Source: Agromyces sp. Leaf222 (GTDB lineage Bacteria > Actinomycetota > Actinomycetes > Actinomycetales > Microbacteriaceae). Taken from it: a DNA stretch of 64,000 bases. Within the stretch, counting starts at the first letter, position 1. Each line of letters starts with the position of its first letter. Shown piece by piece: positions 1 through 10,219 of this stretch. Position numbers and translations under genes: made by a program. The notes under the pieces were generated by a model that worked only from the letters and a program-made list of their open reading frames with translations, was not told the DNA's origin and ran no database searches. Location of the stretch: the NCBI RefSeq assembly GCF_001421565.1, contig NZ_LMKQ01000001.1:3102935-3166934 (forward strand), given 5' to 3'.

Positions 1-351
1 GCCGAGGCCGGCGCCATGGAAGATGTTGTCGCCGAGCACCAGCGCGACCGACTCGTCGCCGATGAACTCCTCGCCGATGATGAACGCCTGCGCGAGACCG
101 TCGGGCGAGGGCTGCACCGCGTACTCGAGGCGCATGCCGAGGCTGGAGCCGTCGCCGAGCAGCGCCTGGAACTGGTCGGAGTACTCGGGGGTGGTGATGA
201 TGAGCACCTCGTTGATGCCGGCCATCATCAGCGTCGAGAGGGGGTAGTAGATCATCGGCTTGTCGTAGATGGGCATCAACTGCTTGGAGATGCCCTTCGT
301 GATCGGCCAGAGCCGGGTGCCGGAGCCGCCCGCGAGGATGATGCCGCGCAT
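1..351 (-). CDS. rfbA: Glucose-1-phosphate thymidylyltransferase RfbA (3' part outside window)
   Basis: First enzyme of dTDP-L-rhamnose synthesis, coupling dTTP and glucose-1-phosphate to dTDP-glucose in the cytosol. The 117 visible codons begin [18 protein letters not shown], the nucleotide-binding signature of the family, followed by [17 protein letters not shown] and, near the window edge, [10 protein letters not shown]. The gene runs off the left edge, so about 60% of a usual 290-residue protein is missing from view. Its ATG shares one base with the rfbC stop (TGATG), which implies translational coupling. Identification is secure from the motifs. Confidence 0.95.
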   Translation of the reverse strand, partial: MRGIILAGGSGTRLWPITKGISKQLMPIYDKPMIYYPLSTLMMAGINEVLIITTPEYSDQFQALLGDGSSLGMRLEYAVQPSPDGLAQAFIIGEEFIGDESVALVLGDNIFHGAGLG

Positions 352-959
352 CAGCCGACCCCTCCGAGGGTCGCGTAGAACGCCTTCGCCTGCTCCCACG
401 TCGGCAGGAGGCCCGCGGCGGCGGCCTCTTCGAGCCCGGGGGCGACCTCGTCCTTCGGTGAGAGCAGCGGGGTGCCGGCCTCGGCGGGGAACTCGAGGGC
501 GATCGCCGGGTCGAGCGGGTTGATGCCGTGCTCGCGCTCGGCGTTGAACGGCGCACTCACGAGGTAGCTCACGGTGGCGTCGTCGGACAGCGCGACGAAG
601 CAGTGGCCGAGGCCCTCGGAGATGAAGATCGCGCGGCGGTCGACGTCGTCGAGCAGCACTGAGTCCCACTGGCCGTAGGTCGGCGACCCGACGCGGATGT
701 CGATCACGAAGTCGAGCACGGCGCCCCGGGTGGCCGTGACGTACTTCGCCTGGCTCGGGGCGATGTCGGCGAAGTGGATGCCGCGCACGACGCCCCGCTT
801 CGAGACGGAGGTGTTCGACTGCGCGATCGGGAATCGGCGCCCGATGGCCTGCTCGAGGTGATCGGCCCTGAACCACTCGAGGAAGACGCCCCGGTCGTCG
901 CCGAACTGCTTGGGGGTGATCTCATAGCTGTCGGGGATCTTCAGTTCACGGATCTGCAC
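351..959 (-). CDS. rfbC: dTDP-4-dehydrorhamnose 3,5-epimerase RfbC
   Basis: Third step of dTDP-rhamnose synthesis: epimerises dTDP-4-keto-6-deoxyglucose at C3 and C5. The 202-residue protein shows the RmlC cupin pattern: an N-terminal [12 protein letters not shown] stretch, the catalytic-His segment RGIHF, the [17 protein letters not shown] strand and [12 protein letters not shown]. The start is GTG at 957-959. A TAGACT -10 box lies exactly six bases upstream, so the mRNA is probably leaderless. It is co-transcribed with rfbA; rfbB and rfbD lie on the other strand beyond a methyltransferase gene. Confidence 0.94.
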   Translation of the reverse strand: MQIRELKIPDSYEITPKQFGDDRGVFLEWFRADHLEQAIGRRFPIAQSNTSVSKRGVVRGIHFADIAPSQAKYVTATRGAVLDFVIDIRVGSPTYGQWDSVLLDDVDRRAIFISEGLGHCFVALSDDATVSYLVSAPFNAEREHGINPLDPAIALEFPAEAGTPLLSPKDEVAPGLEEAAAAGLLPTWEQAKAFYATLGGVG

Positions 960-965
960 CGCAGG

Positions 966-971
966 AGTCTA
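966..971 (-). promoter_or_regulatory. -10 box of rfbC (leaderless)
   Basis: Reading the minus strand gives TAGACT, then CCTGCG, then the GTG of rfbC. A six-base gap puts the transcription start at the start codon. No Shine-Dalgarno sequence is present. Confidence 0.55.
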
Positions 972-991
972 CCAAGCAGGCGCGTCGGGGC

Positions 992-1843
992 TCACCGGGG
1001 ATTGCGCGGCCGAAGGGCGGAGCTCACCCGACGCACGGGCGCGGTGATCCGCCAGCTGGTGCTGGACTCCAGGTCGCGGATGCGCTGCTCGGCCGCCCCG
1101 AGCTTCGCCGACGCGGCGGCGTACCGCTCGGCGTCCGCCCAGGCGAGCGCCGAGTCGCTGATGCGCCGTCCGCGCTCGTGGTAGAAGGCGCGGATCGCCG
1201 CCCCCTCGACCCGGCCGGCCTCGAGGAACGCGTCGAGCCGCGACGGCACCTCGGTGCCGACGGCGAGCACCCCGAGCCCGTGGCCGTGCTCGAACCCGAA
1301 CGACGGGTAGCGTTCGCGCACCTCGTCCCAGAACTTCCAGACGCCGAAGTCCCGCTTGCGCTCGGTCGTGTCGTGGAAGAGCACCACGCCGCGGTCGGAC
1401 ACGGTCGGCAGCCAGGACTCGAAGTCGTGCCAGACGTCCTCGTAGCGATGCCGGCCGTCGATGTGCAGCACGTCGACGCTGCCGGCGGCGGTGGTCGGCG
1501 CGAACTCGTCGAAGAAGCCGCGATGCAGTTCGCCGATGCCGTCGTAGTGCTCGGCCGTGGTCTTCGCGACGGCGTCGTAGACGGCCTGACCGTAGAACCC
1601 GGCGTGCTCGTCACCCGTCCAGCCGTCGGTCGCCGTCACGGTCGTGTCGAGGCCGAGCCGCTTCACGGCCTCGCAGAAGACGTAGAAGGAGAACCCGTTG
1701 TGCGTGCCGAGCTCGACGATCGTGCGCGGTTCGACCGCGTCGACGAGCCAGGAGGCGAACGGCGCGTGCTGGTACCAGGCGGATCCGACGAACCGAGCCG
1801 GCTCCCAGTACGAAGCTGCGCTGATCCACGGGTGTTCTCGCAT
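992..1843 (-). CDS. Class I SAM-dependent methyltransferase of the polysaccharide region
   Basis: Probable sugar or polymer O-methyltransferase of the Methyltransf_24 type. The SAM-binding motif is VELGTHNGFSFYVFCEAV, and LHIDGRHRYEDVWHDFESW with VVLFHDT follows, a pattern shared by methyltransferases in glycan clusters. The C-terminus is a short coiled coil ending in SSTSWRITAPVR, a tail common in O-antigen and rhamnan glycosyltransferases. I chose ATG 1841-1843 because GAGGAG lies six bases upstream; a longer open frame to 1936 has an Arg-rich, non-conserved leader. The acceptor is unknown. It is divergent from rfbB. Confidence 0.8.
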   Translation of the reverse strand: MREHPWISAASYWEPARFVGSAWYQHAPFASWLVDAVEPRTIVELGTHNGFSFYVFCEAVKRLGLDTTVTATDGWTGDEHAGFYGQAVYDAVAKTTAEHYDGIGELHRGFFDEFAPTTAAGSVDVLHIDGRHRYEDVWHDFESWLPTVSDRGVVLFHDTTERKRDFGVWKFWDEVRERYPSFGFEHGHGLGVLAVGTEVPSRLDAFLEAGRVEGAAIRAFYHERGRRISDSALAWADAERYAAASAKLGAAEQRIRDLESSTSWRITAPVRRVSSALRPRNPR

Positions 1844-1880
1844 GCGTCCTCCTCGGGTGACGGCACTGCCGACCCGGTGA

Positions 1881-2975
<1,095 letters not shown>

Positions 2976-2977
2976 CC

Positions 2978-3826
2978 GTGCGCGTGCTCGTCACGGGTGC
3001 GGCCGGCATGCTCGGTCGCGACCTGCAGCGTGCGTTCGACGGCCGCGAGGTCACCGCGCTCGGCCGTGCAGATCTCGACGTGACGGATGCCGGGGCGGTC
3101 CGCGATGCGGTCGCCGGCCACGACGTCGTGGTGAACGCCGCCGCGTACACCGCGGTCGACGACGCCGAGACGCACGAGGCCGAGGCCTACGCGATCAACG
3201 CGACCGGTCCGGCGATCCTCGCGGCGGCGGCCCGCGAGCACGGCGCGAAGCTCGTCACCGTCTCGACGGACTACGTCTTCGACGGGTTCGCGACGGAACC
3301 CTATGCCGAGGACCGCCCGCGCGATCCGATCAACGCCTACGGCCGCACGAAGGCGGCCGGTGAAGAACTCGCGCTCGCAGCCCACCCCGAGGGCGCCTAC
3401 GTGGTGCGCACGGCGTGGCTCTACGGCGAGCACGGACCCAACTTCGCCTCGACCATGCTGCGCATCGCCGCGCAGCGCGAGACGTGGACCGTCGTCGACG
3501 ACCAGGTCGGCCAGCCCACGTGGACCCTCGACCTCGCGACGCGCATCCGTGAGCTGCTCGACGCCGACGCTCCCGCGGGCATCTACCACGGCACGAACTC
3601 CGGCCGCACGAGCTGGTTCGGCTTCGCCCGCGCGGTGCTCGAGGAGGCCGGACTCGACCCCGAGCGCATCCAGCCGACGACGAGTGCGGAGTTCGTGCGC
3701 CCTGCGCCGCGTCCGGCGTTCAGCGTGCTCGGCCACGACGCCTGGCGTGCGGCCGGCCTCGAGCCGATGCGCGACTGGCGCGAGGCGCTGACCGCATCGG
3801 GCATCGCCGCGCCCGCGGCATCCTGA
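2978..3826 (+). CDS. rfbD: dTDP-4-dehydrorhamnose reductase RfbD
   Basis: Final NAD(P)H-dependent reduction giving dTDP-L-rhamnose. The protein has 282 residues starting at GTG 2978 (VRVLVTGAAGMLGRDLQ). Typical features are VNAAAYTAVDDAE, STDYVFDG and YGRTKAAGE (the YxxxK pair), then DDQVGQPTW. The open frame extends upstream to 2921 inside rfbB but without a conserved sequence, so the GTG just after the rfbB stop is the natural start. An imperfect copy of the last 26 bases of the gene lies downstream. Confidence 0.95.
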   Translation: MRVLVTGAAGMLGRDLQRAFDGREVTALGRADLDVTDAGAVRDAVAGHDVVVNAAAYTAVDDAETHEAEAYAINATGPAILAAAAREHGAKLVTVSTDYVFDGFATEPYAEDRPRDPINAYGRTKAAGEELALAAHPEGAYVVRTAWLYGEHGPNFASTMLRIAAQRETWTVVDDQVGQPTWTLDLATRIRELLDADAPAGIYHGTNSGRTSWFGFARAVLEEAGLDPERIQPTTSAEFVRPAPRPAFSVLGHDAWRAAGLEPMRDWREALTASGIAAPAAS

Positions 3827-3871
3827 ACACCGCCCCTTCGGCACCATGGCCGCGCCTGCTGCGTCCTGAAC
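3803..3871 (+). repeat. Imperfect duplication of the rfbD 3' end
   Basis: A 26-base segment covering the last codons and stop of rfbD (about 3803-3828) is followed 42 bases later by a second copy (about 3845-3870) matching at roughly 22 positions. Both end in TCCTGAAC. The copy lies in the 61-base gap before the convergent glycosyltransferase. Confidence 0.6.
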
Positions 3872-3887
3872 CGTCGCGGGCTCGGCG

Positions 3888-4727
3888 TCAGTGGTCGGTG
3901 ACCGCGCCGCCATTCGCGATGAAGCGCCGATAGGCGACCTTTCGCACGGACTCGGGCACGAACCGGTAGAGCCCGCGCACGCTCACGTTGCGCAGGTACT
4001 GGCCGCGCGTCGTGAAGCGGATGTCGCGGAGCGCGCGCTGCAGGGCGAGCTCGCTGCGCCACTGGGCCCGCCCGCCGCGCCTGGCGTAGGCGCCGGCGCC
4101 GACGCGGTACATGACGAGCGGCTCCGGCACGTTGCCGATGGCGGCGCCGTCGGCGATCATGCGCGCGAACAGCCAGTAGTCCTCCATGAGGCCCATGGGC
4201 TGGTAGCCGCCGACCCGGTCGACGGCCGAGCGCCGGTAGACGACGGTCGGGTGGCTGAACGGGTCGTGGAAGCGCGAGTAGGCGGCGATGTCGGCGGCGT
4301 CGGTGCGGGGTACGCGCTTGCCGACGATCGAGCCGTCGTCGTCGAGGAACTCGAACATGCCGGTGCCGACGAGGTCGAGGCCCGCCTCGACGAGCGGGAC
4401 CTGCTTGGCGAAGCGTTCGGGCAACGAGATGTCGTCGGCGTCCATGCGCGCGACGATGTCGTGCTCGCTGAGGGCGAGGCCCTCGGTGAGTGCGCGGGTC
4501 AGGCCGACGTTCTGCTCGATGCGGTGGTGCACGACCGGCACGGCGGATGCCGCGACGACCGTCTCGATCGCGGTGGCGAGCTCCTCGTCGACGGGTCCGT
4601 CTTGCACGAGCACGACCTGCGCCGGCTTGCGCGTCTGCTGCGCGACGCTGGAGGCGAACGCCTTGGAGAAGTGCGCCGCGTCGTCGCCCCGGTAGACGGG
4701 CATGAGCAGCGCGAACGACTCGGCCAT
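3888..4727 (-). CDS. Family 2 glycosyltransferase
   Basis: GT-A fold inverting glycosyltransferase of 279 residues, probably building the rhamnose-containing wall polymer. The N-terminal FALLMPVYRGDDAAHF strand, VLVQDGPVD, and the metal-binding VARMDADDISLPERF motif (DxDD) are clear. The following FDPFSHPTVVYRR-like region and GLMEDYWLFARM carry the acceptor-side ED pair. It lacks membrane spans. Its ATG overlaps the stop of the preceding glycosyltransferase by one base. Donor and acceptor cannot be read from sequence. Confidence 0.87.
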   Translation of the reverse strand: MAESFALLMPVYRGDDAAHFSKAFASSVAQQTRKPAQVVLVQDGPVDEELATAIETVVAASAVPVVHHRIEQNVGLTRALTEGLALSEHDIVARMDADDISLPERFAKQVPLVEAGLDLVGTGMFEFLDDDGSIVGKRVPRTDAADIAAYSRFHDPFSHPTVVYRRSAVDRVGGYQPMGLMEDYWLFARMIADGAAIGNVPEPLVMYRVGAGAYARRGGRAQWRSELALQRALRDIRFTTRGQYLRNVSVRGLYRFVPESVRKVAYRRFIANGGAVTDH

Positions 4728-5674
4728 CAGCCCTCCACCGAGCGGACGGCCTCGCTCGCCGCTCCGAGGCCGGCGAGCGCCATGGGGTTCGGGCGAGGCC
4801 TGGTGCGCGTGCCGTCGCGGTAGCCGCGCCGCCAGCCGTCGCGCAGCACGGCGCGGTCGTCGGAGCGCAGGAAGGTCTTCAGCCAGCGGCGGATGCTCGA
4901 GGCACCGTAGACGGCCTTCTCGAAGGCCGACAGGCTCTGCGAGCGGCGGAACATCCAGAGCTTGTTGCGCACCTCGTAGTAGAACCGGGGGCCGGGGTCG
5001 GCATCGGTCGAGCCGAGCACCTTCGTCTTGTGCACGACGACGGAGGCCGGCACGTGCAGGCCGCGCCGCCCGCGCAGCACCCGCGTGGAGTACTCGAAGT
5101 CGTCGTTCCAGATGAAGTAGTCGGCGATGGGGAGCCCGACCTCACGCACGACGTCGGCCCGGACGAGCATCGAGACGAACGAGGTGCTGCGCACGGCGAT
5201 GCCGCCGGCCCTGGCCGCGGCGACGCGCTCGGACTTGCTGACGAACGGCTTCTCGCGCGGGGTGTTCATGGGGTGCTCGGTGCCGTCGGTCCAGATCACG
5301 CGCGAGCCGGCGGCGACGACGTCGCTGCCGGCGACCGCGGCCAGCAGCGCCTCGAGCGCACCCTCGGTGGGTACGGTGTCGTCGTCCATGAGCCAGAGCC
5401 ACTCGGGGTCGTGGCGTTCGAGCGCGAGCGCCATGCCCGCGGCGAACCCGCCTGCGCCGCCCGTGTTGCGTGCCAGTGTCGTGAGGTCGACGAGGTCGCC
5501 CGCCGCCTGCGCGACGTCGACGGTGTCGTCGGTCGAGGCGTTGTCGACGACGACCACCTTGGCGACCGGCGTGCGCTGCGCGGCGAGACCGTCGAGTACC
5601 TCGACGAGCAGGTCGCGGCGGTTGTAGGCGACCACGACCGCGACGACGCGCGGGTGCAGCGAGGGCTCGTTCAT
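4727..5674 (-). CDS. Family 2 glycosyltransferase (rhamnosyl/galactofuranosyl type)
   Basis: A 315-residue glycosyltransferase with VVAVVVAYNRRDLLVEVL, VVVDNASTDDTV, ARNTGGAGGFAAGM and WLWLMDDDTVPTEGAL. The NxGGAGGF loop with the DDD motif is characteristic of the WbbL/GlfT group that transfers rhamnose or galactofuranose in actinobacterial cell walls; rhamnose is favoured here by the neighbouring rfb genes. I chose ATG 5672-5674; a longer frame to 6010 is unconserved. It is co-translated with the next glycosyltransferase (one-base overlap) and divergent from the GT4 gene. Confidence 0.87.
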   Translation of the reverse strand: MNEPSLHPRVVAVVVAYNRRDLLVEVLDGLAAQRTPVAKVVVVDNASTDDTVDVAQAAGDLVDLTTLARNTGGAGGFAAGMALALERHDPEWLWLMDDDTVPTEGALEALLAAVAGSDVVAAGSRVIWTDGTEHPMNTPREKPFVSKSERVAAARAGGIAVRSTSFVSMLVRADVVREVGLPIADYFIWNDDFEYSTRVLRGRRGLHVPASVVVHKTKVLGSTDADPGPRFYYEVRNKLWMFRRSQSLSAFEKAVYGASSIRRWLKTFLRSDDRAVLRDGWRRGYRDGTRTRPRPNPMALAGLGAASEAVRSVEG

Positions 5675-5781
5675 CTGACTCTCATGGACGGGGTGCGGGT
5701 GACATTCCATCTTGCCCTGCCCAGGGGCGGGATGCAGACCATGGGGAGCGGTTCCCGTCGGATTCGCAGCGCTGCTGCGGG

Positions 5782-5787
5782 TAGATT
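5782..5787 (+). promoter_or_regulatory. -10 box of the GT4 gene
   Basis: TAGATT followed by a leader of about 29 bases containing AAGGAGAT just before the ATG at 5823. This gene is therefore leadered, unlike many neighbours. Confidence 0.45.
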
Positions 5788-5822
5788 GAACGGGTTGCCG
5801 CGCACCGACCTGAAGGAGATGC

Positions 5823-6965
5823 ATGCCCATCACGCTCCGGATGATCGTCGACCAGGTCGTCGCACCGGTGCCCGGCCCCCTCGGCAGGTACACGCAGGCG
5901 CTCACGTCGGCCCTGATCGCGAGCGCGCCGAGCGGGTGCGAGGTCGAGGGCATCGTCTCGTCGTCGCCCCCGACCGAGTACGAGTTCATCGAGTCGACCT
6001 TCCCCGGCATCGCGCGCCTCTACAAGACCTCGCTCGCACGACGCGAGCTCACCGCCGCGTGGCAGCTCGGCCTGACCACGTCGCCGGGCGGCGGCATGAT
6101 CCACGCCCCGAGCCTGTTCGCGCCGCTGCGTCGGCACGAACGGTCCGTCTCGGGCGACCAGGTGGTCGTCACGGTCCAGGACCTCGCAGCATGGACGCAT
6201 CCCGACGCGCTCACCTCGGCCTCCGTCTCGTGGCACCGTGCGATGCTCAAGCGGGCCCGCAAGCACGCCGACGCGGTCGTCGTGCCGACGCACGCCCTCG
6301 CCGAGCGGCTCGCGGGCATCGCCGACTTCGGCGAGCGGGTGCGCGTGATCGGCACGGCACCCCGTGTCGGGCTCACGGCTCCGAGCGAGACCGAGGCGAC
6401 GCTCCGGCGGGCTGCGCTCGGCCTTCCCTCCGAGTACCTGGTCGCCGCCGGCACGCTCGAGCCGCGCACCGGACTCGTCGACCTGCTCGAGGCGCTCGGG
6501 CGCCCCGGCGTGCCGCAGATCCCGCTCGTCGTGCTCGGCCCCGACTCGTGGGGCGAGGTGCACCTGGCGAACGTCGCCGAGGAGTCCGGCGTCGATCCCC
6601 GTCGCGTGCAGGCGCTGCAGGTCGACGACGCGGGCGACCTCGCCGTGGTGCTGTCCGGCGCGACCGCCGTGATAGCGCCGAGTCACGAAGACGGCGCCGC
6701 GACCGACCTCATCGAGGCGTTCAGCATGGCCGCGCCCGTGATCCACTCCGACACGGCCACCCACCTCGAGGTCGCGGCAGAGGCCGGCCTCTCGGTCACG
6801 ATCGGCTCCGGCGGGTACGCCGACCGCCTGGCGGCGGCCGTGACCTCGGTCGTCGAGCACCCGTCGTTGGCCGACCGCCTGGCGGTCACCTCCGCCGACC
6901 GGGCGCGCGCCTTCAGCTGGCGCGATTCGGCCGAGCGCATCTGGCAGCTGCACGCCGACCTCTGA
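5823..6965 (+). CDS. Family 4 glycosyltransferase
   Basis: A 380-residue retaining GT-B glycosyltransferase. The N-terminal domain includes PVPGPLGRYTQALTSAL, typical of nucleotide-sugar glycosyltransferases, and VVTVQDLAAWTHPDA. The C-terminal donor domain has VAAGTLEPRTGLVDLLEAL, VVLGPDSWGE, and APSHEDGAATDLIEAFSM with the Glu-containing EAFSMAAPV motif. AAGGAGAT precedes the ATG at a proper distance. It is transcribed convergently to the LCP gene. It probably adds one sugar of the same envelope glycan. Confidence 0.88.
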   Translation: MPITLRMIVDQVVAPVPGPLGRYTQALTSALIASAPSGCEVEGIVSSSPPTEYEFIESTFPGIARLYKTSLARRELTAAWQLGLTTSPGGGMIHAPSLFAPLRRHERSVSGDQVVVTVQDLAAWTHPDALTSASVSWHRAMLKRARKHADAVVVPTHALAERLAGIADFGERVRVIGTAPRVGLTAPSETEATLRRAALGLPSEYLVAAGTLEPRTGLVDLLEALGRPGVPQIPLVVLGPDSWGEVHLANVAEESGVDPRRVQALQVDDAGDLAVVLSGATAVIAPSHEDGAATDLIEAFSMAAPVIHSDTATHLEVAAEAGLSVTIGSGGYADRLAAAVTSVVEHPSLADRLAVTSADRARAFSWRDSAERIWQLHADL

Positions 6966-6996
6966 GTCGCGCCGGCTTGCGCAGGCACCGCCCGCC

Positions 6997-7010
6997 GCAC
7001 GGCGCCGTGC
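6997..7010. terminator. Palindrome between GT4 and LCP genes
   Basis: GCACGGC-GCCGTGC is a perfect 14-base palindrome, nested inside AGGCAC (6983-6988) / GTGCCT (7007-7012), in the 45-base gap between convergent genes. It touches the LCP stop codon. There is no T run, so terminator function is only likely. Confidence 0.35.
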
Positions 7011-8384
7011 CTACTCCGCCGCGGGCTCCTCGGTCGGCGGGATCAACGCCTGGTCGATGAGCTGGCGCACGTACTCGTAGTCGGGGTCCTCGGCCGAGTC
7101 GACGCCGTTCTCGGGAGTCAGGGGCACCGAGATGATCGGCAGCTCCTTGGTCTTCAGGCCGAGGTTCACGAAGTAGCCGAGCATCGACTGCGGGATGTCG
7201 GTCTTGACGGTGTCGGCACCCGCCGAGGCGATCGACTGGAACTGCGTGAGCACGTTCGCCGGCGTGAACTGCTGCAGGATCGCCGCCTCGAGGTTGTGCT
7301 GGCGGAGCATGCGCTCGTAGTCGCCGCCCGCGACGCCGTAGCGCGCGCGGCCGTACCAGAGGGCGTGGTACCCGTTGAGGTGCTGCGGCCCGGGCTCGAT
7401 CCAGCTGTCGACGCCGTTGTTGTCCTCGTCGCCGCCGATCGGGATGCGGGTCTCGACCTGGATGTCGATGCCGCCGAGGGCGTCGATGAGCTGCTCGAAC
7501 CCCTGCATGTCGATGAGCACGTAGTACTGGATCTCGAGGCCGGTGATGCCCTCGACGGCGTCGCGCATGCCCTCGATGCCGGGCTCGCTGCCCTCGGCCA
7601 CGGCGTTCGGGTACATGTCGGGCGACTTCAGCTCGACCTCGGTGTAGATCGAGTTCAGCTGGCAGACGTCGACCTCGCAGCCGTCGATCGAGCCGTAGCC
7701 CTCGGGGTACACGTCGTACAGGGGCGAGTCCTCGTTGAACGGCACGTCGACGAAGTCGCGCGGCAGCCCGATGGTCACGGCCTGCCCGGTGTCGGCGTCG
7801 ATGCTCACGAGGCTCATGCTGTCGGGCCGCATGCCCTCGCGGTCGGGGCCGGAGTCGCCGCCGAGCAGGAGGATGTTGTAGCGCCCGTCGACGGGGGGTT
7901 CGGTCGGGCCGGCGACGAAGACCGACGAGAGGAATCCGCTCGCAGTGGTCGCGATGTACGCGCCGTAGGCGGCGGTGCCCGAGACGACCGTCATGACGAC
8001 GATCGAGAGCAGGGCGACCCAGGCCCTCGCCGACGGAGCGGTCTTCACGAGGCGCACGAGCCGCAGCGTGTCGAGCGTGAGCACGACCCACAGCACGGCG
8101 TAGAAGAGTGCCGCGGCGGCGAGGATCCACAGCGTGACGCTCGTCGAGAGCACCGTGTAGAGCACCGTCGGCCAGAACAGCCACACGACGACCGCGATCA
8201 CCGCGAGGGTCCAGAGCGCGAGGGTGGCGCCGAGGCCGAACCGCCCGAGTCGACGGTCGCCGGCGAGCGCCTGCACGGATCCGGGGATCAGCAGGTTCAG
8301 GGCGACCAACCACCACGCACGGCGGGTCATGACCGTGCGCGAGGCGGCGTCGGGGTACCGGATCGGGCTTGCGGCGAGTGTCAT
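7011..8384 (-). CDS. LytR-CpsA-Psr (LCP) family wall-polymer ligase
   Basis: Membrane enzyme transferring lipid-linked polymers such as rhamnan or teichoic-acid-like glycans to peptidoglycan. The 457-residue protein has four predicted membrane spans in the first ~150 residues (for example [19 protein letters not shown] and [15 protein letters not shown]), more than the usual single anchor. The extracellular LCP domain follows: [29 protein letters not shown] [16 protein letters not shown], and the conserved Arg/Asp pattern ending with [13 protein letters not shown]. The start overlaps purE by four bases, so it is read from the purE message. Confidence 0.92.
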   Translation of the reverse strand: MTLAASPIRYPDAASRTVMTRRAWWLVALNLLIPGSVQALAGDRRLGRFGLGATLALWTLAVIAVVVWLFWPTVLYTVLSTSVTLWILAAAALFYAVLWVVLTLDTLRLVRLVKTAPSARAWVALLSIVVMTVVSGTAAYGAYIATTASGFLSSVFVAGPTEPPVDGRYNILLLGGDSGPDREGMRPDSMSLVSIDADTGQAVTIGLPRDFVDVPFNEDSPLYDVYPEGYGSIDGCEVDVCQLNSIYTEVELKSPDMYPNAVAEGSEPGIEGMRDAVEGITGLEIQYYVLIDMQGFEQLIDALGGIDIQVETRIPIGGDEDNNGVDSWIEPGPQHLNGYHALWYGRARYGVAGGDYERMLRQHNLEAAILQQFTPANVLTQFQSIASAGADTVKTDIPQSMLGYFVNLGLKTKELPIISVPLTPENGVDSAEDPDYEYVRQLIDQALIPPTEEPAAE

Positions 8385-8884
8385 AGGGCGGACTTCAGCC
8401 GTTCGTTCTTCTCCTCGACGAGCGCGGCGAGCGACTCCGCGTACGCGGCGAGCGCGTCGGTGAGCGCGGGGTCCGCGGTCGCGAGGATCTTCGTGGCGAT
8501 GAGGCCGGCGTTCTTGGCGCCGCCGATCGACACGGTGGCCACCGGCACGCCGGCCGGCATCTGCACGATCGAGAGCAGCGAGTCAAGGCCGTCGAGGCGC
8601 GAGAGCGGCACGGGCACGCCGACCACGGGCAGGGTGGTGACGGAGGCGAGCATGCCGGGCAGGTGCGCTGCACCGCCGGCTCCGGCGATGATGACCTTGA
8701 GGCCCCGCGACGCCGCCTGCTTGCCGTAGGCGATCATCTTCTCGGGGGTGCGGTGCGCCGAGAGCACCTCGACCTCGTGGGCGATGCCGAATTCATCGAG
8801 CAGGGCGGATGCCTCGCGCATCACGTTCCAGTCGGAGTCGGAACCCATCACGACGCCCACGAGCGGGCTGGTTGCTGCAGTCAC
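8381..8884 (-). CDS. purE: N5-carboxyaminoimidazole ribonucleotide mutase PurE
   Basis: Moves the carboxyl group from N5-CAIR to give CAIR in purine synthesis, using the product of PurK. The 167-residue protein (class I PurE length) shows [41 protein letters not shown] and PVVGVPV, all active-site segments. The start is GTG 8882-8884. TAAGAT six bases upstream points to a leaderless transcript separate from purK. Its 3' end overlaps the LCP start by four bases. Confidence 0.97.
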   Translation of the reverse strand: MTAATSPLVGVVMGSDSDWNVMREASALLDEFGIAHEVEVLSAHRTPEKMIAYGKQAASRGLKVIIAGAGGAAHLPGMLASVTTLPVVGVPVPLSRLDGLDSLLSIVQMPAGVPVATVSIGGAKNAGLIATKILATADPALTDALAAYAESLAALVEEKNERLKSAL

Positions 8885-8890
8885 CCGACG

Positions 8891-8896
8891 ATCTTA
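8891..8896 (-). promoter_or_regulatory. -10 box of purE-LCP (leaderless)
   Basis: Minus-strand TAAGAT, then six bases, then the purE GTG. It lies in the 81-base gap after purK. Confidence 0.5.
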
Positions 8897-8965
8897 GGAT
8901 GCCCGGCTGGCAGATCGCCGCAGGGCGCGCACGCGGGCGCACACCGGCCGGCCACCGGCATCCGC

Positions 8966-10096
8966 TCAGTCCTGGAAAGCCGCCGCCGCCGCGCGTGCCT
9001 CGTAGACGACCGCGTCGAGGTCGTCGCCGATCGCCGTGACGTGGCCGACCTTGCGACCGGGGCGCGGCGCCTTGCCGTAGTTGTGCAGCTTGACGGTCGG
9101 GTGCTGCTCGAGCGCGTCGACGTACCGGTCGGCGAGCGAACCCTCGACGGGCCCGCCGAGCACGTTGACCATGACCGACCAGTCGGCGTGCGTGCCGGTA
9201 CCGCCGAGCGGCAGGTCGAGCACGGCGCGCAGGTGCTGCTCGAACTGGCCGGTCGTCGCGCCGTCCATCGACCAGTGGCCGCTGTTGTGCGGGCGCATCG
9301 CGAGCTCGTTGACGAGGATGCGCTCGTCGGTGGTCTCGAACAGCTCGACCGCCATGACGCCGGTCACGCCGAGCCCCTCGGCGACGGCGAACGCGATCTC
9401 GGCCGCCACGTCGGACATGCGGCCGGCCGAGTGGGGGGCCGGGGCGATGACCTCGCTGCACACGCCGCCGACCTGCACGGTCTCGACGAGCGGCCACGCG
9501 GCGATCTCGCCGGACGGGCGACGAGCGACGAGCTGCGCGAGCTCTCGACGGAAGTCGACCAGCTCCTCGACGAGGAGGGCGCCGCCGGTGCCGTCTTCGG
9601 CCGCCGCGGAGAACCATTCGGCGACCTCGGCCGCCGCGCGCACGACTCGCACGCCCTTGCCGTCGTACCCGCCGCGGGGGGTCTTCACGACCGCCGCCCC
9701 ACCGTGGGCCGCGATGAACTCGTCGAGCTCGGCCGGCGTCTCGATGCGCGCCCAGTCGGGCACGGGCAGGCCGAGCTCCGAGAGCCGCTCGCGCATGAGC
9801 AGCTTGTCCTGCGCGAACCGCAGCGGATCGGGGCCCGGCCGCACGGCGATGCCGGCGTCGACGAGCGCGCGCAGCACGTCTTGGGGCACGTGCTCGTGGT
9901 CGAAGGTGATCACGTCGACCTCGCGCGCGAACGCGAGCACGGTCTCGAGGTCGGTGTAGTCGCCGACCCGGTCGGCCGCGATGGCCGCTGACATGCCGTC
10001 CGCCTCGGCGAGCACGCGGATGTCGACGCCCAGCTCGATGGCCGCGGGGATCATCATCCGGGCGAGCTGTCCGCCGCCGATCACTCCGACTCGCAC
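8966..10096 (-). CDS. purK: 5-(carboxyamino)imidazole ribonucleotide synthase PurK
   Basis: ATP-grasp enzyme making N5-CAIR from AIR, bicarbonate and ATP. The 376-residue protein has the N-terminal GVIGGGQLARMMIPAAI motif and the segments VVKTPRGGYDGKGVRVV, LVEELVDFRRELAQLVAR and LFETTDERILVNELAMRPHNSGHWS of the ATP-grasp core. The start is GTG 10094-10096: AGAGGAG sits seven bases upstream, while the longer frame to 10177 adds only an Arg-rich leader. It precedes purE with an 81-base gap and diverges from gtrA. Confidence 0.96.
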   Translation of the reverse strand: MRVGVIGGGQLARMMIPAAIELGVDIRVLAEADGMSAAIAADRVGDYTDLETVLAFAREVDVITFDHEHVPQDVLRALVDAGIAVRPGPDPLRFAQDKLLMRERLSELGLPVPDWARIETPAELDEFIAAHGGAAVVKTPRGGYDGKGVRVVRAAAEVAEWFSAAAEDGTGGALLVEELVDFRRELAQLVARRPSGEIAAWPLVETVQVGGVCSEVIAPAPHSAGRMSDVAAEIAFAVAEGLGVTGVMAVELFETTDERILVNELAMRPHNSGHWSMDGATTGQFEQHLRAVLDLPLGGTGTHADWSVMVNVLGGPVEGSLADRYVDALEQHPTVKLHNYGKAPRPGRKVGHVTAIGDDLDAVVYEARAAAAAFQD

Positions 10097-10207
10097 GCGA
10101 TCGCTCCTCTGGTTCGGGGGTTCTGCACACGGGGATCGCCGGTCGCCGACACCCCGCCGGAGCCGGCTGCGCGGCACCCGTTCAGTCTAGGCGGCATCCC
10201 CGCGGCA

Positions 10208-10213
10208 TAGGAT
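10208..10213 (+). promoter_or_regulatory. -10 box of gtrA (leaderless)
   Basis: TAGGAT followed by six bases and GTG 10220. This decides between the GTGs at 10214 and 10220 in favour of 10220. Confidence 0.55.
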
Positions 10214-10219
10214 GTGCCG

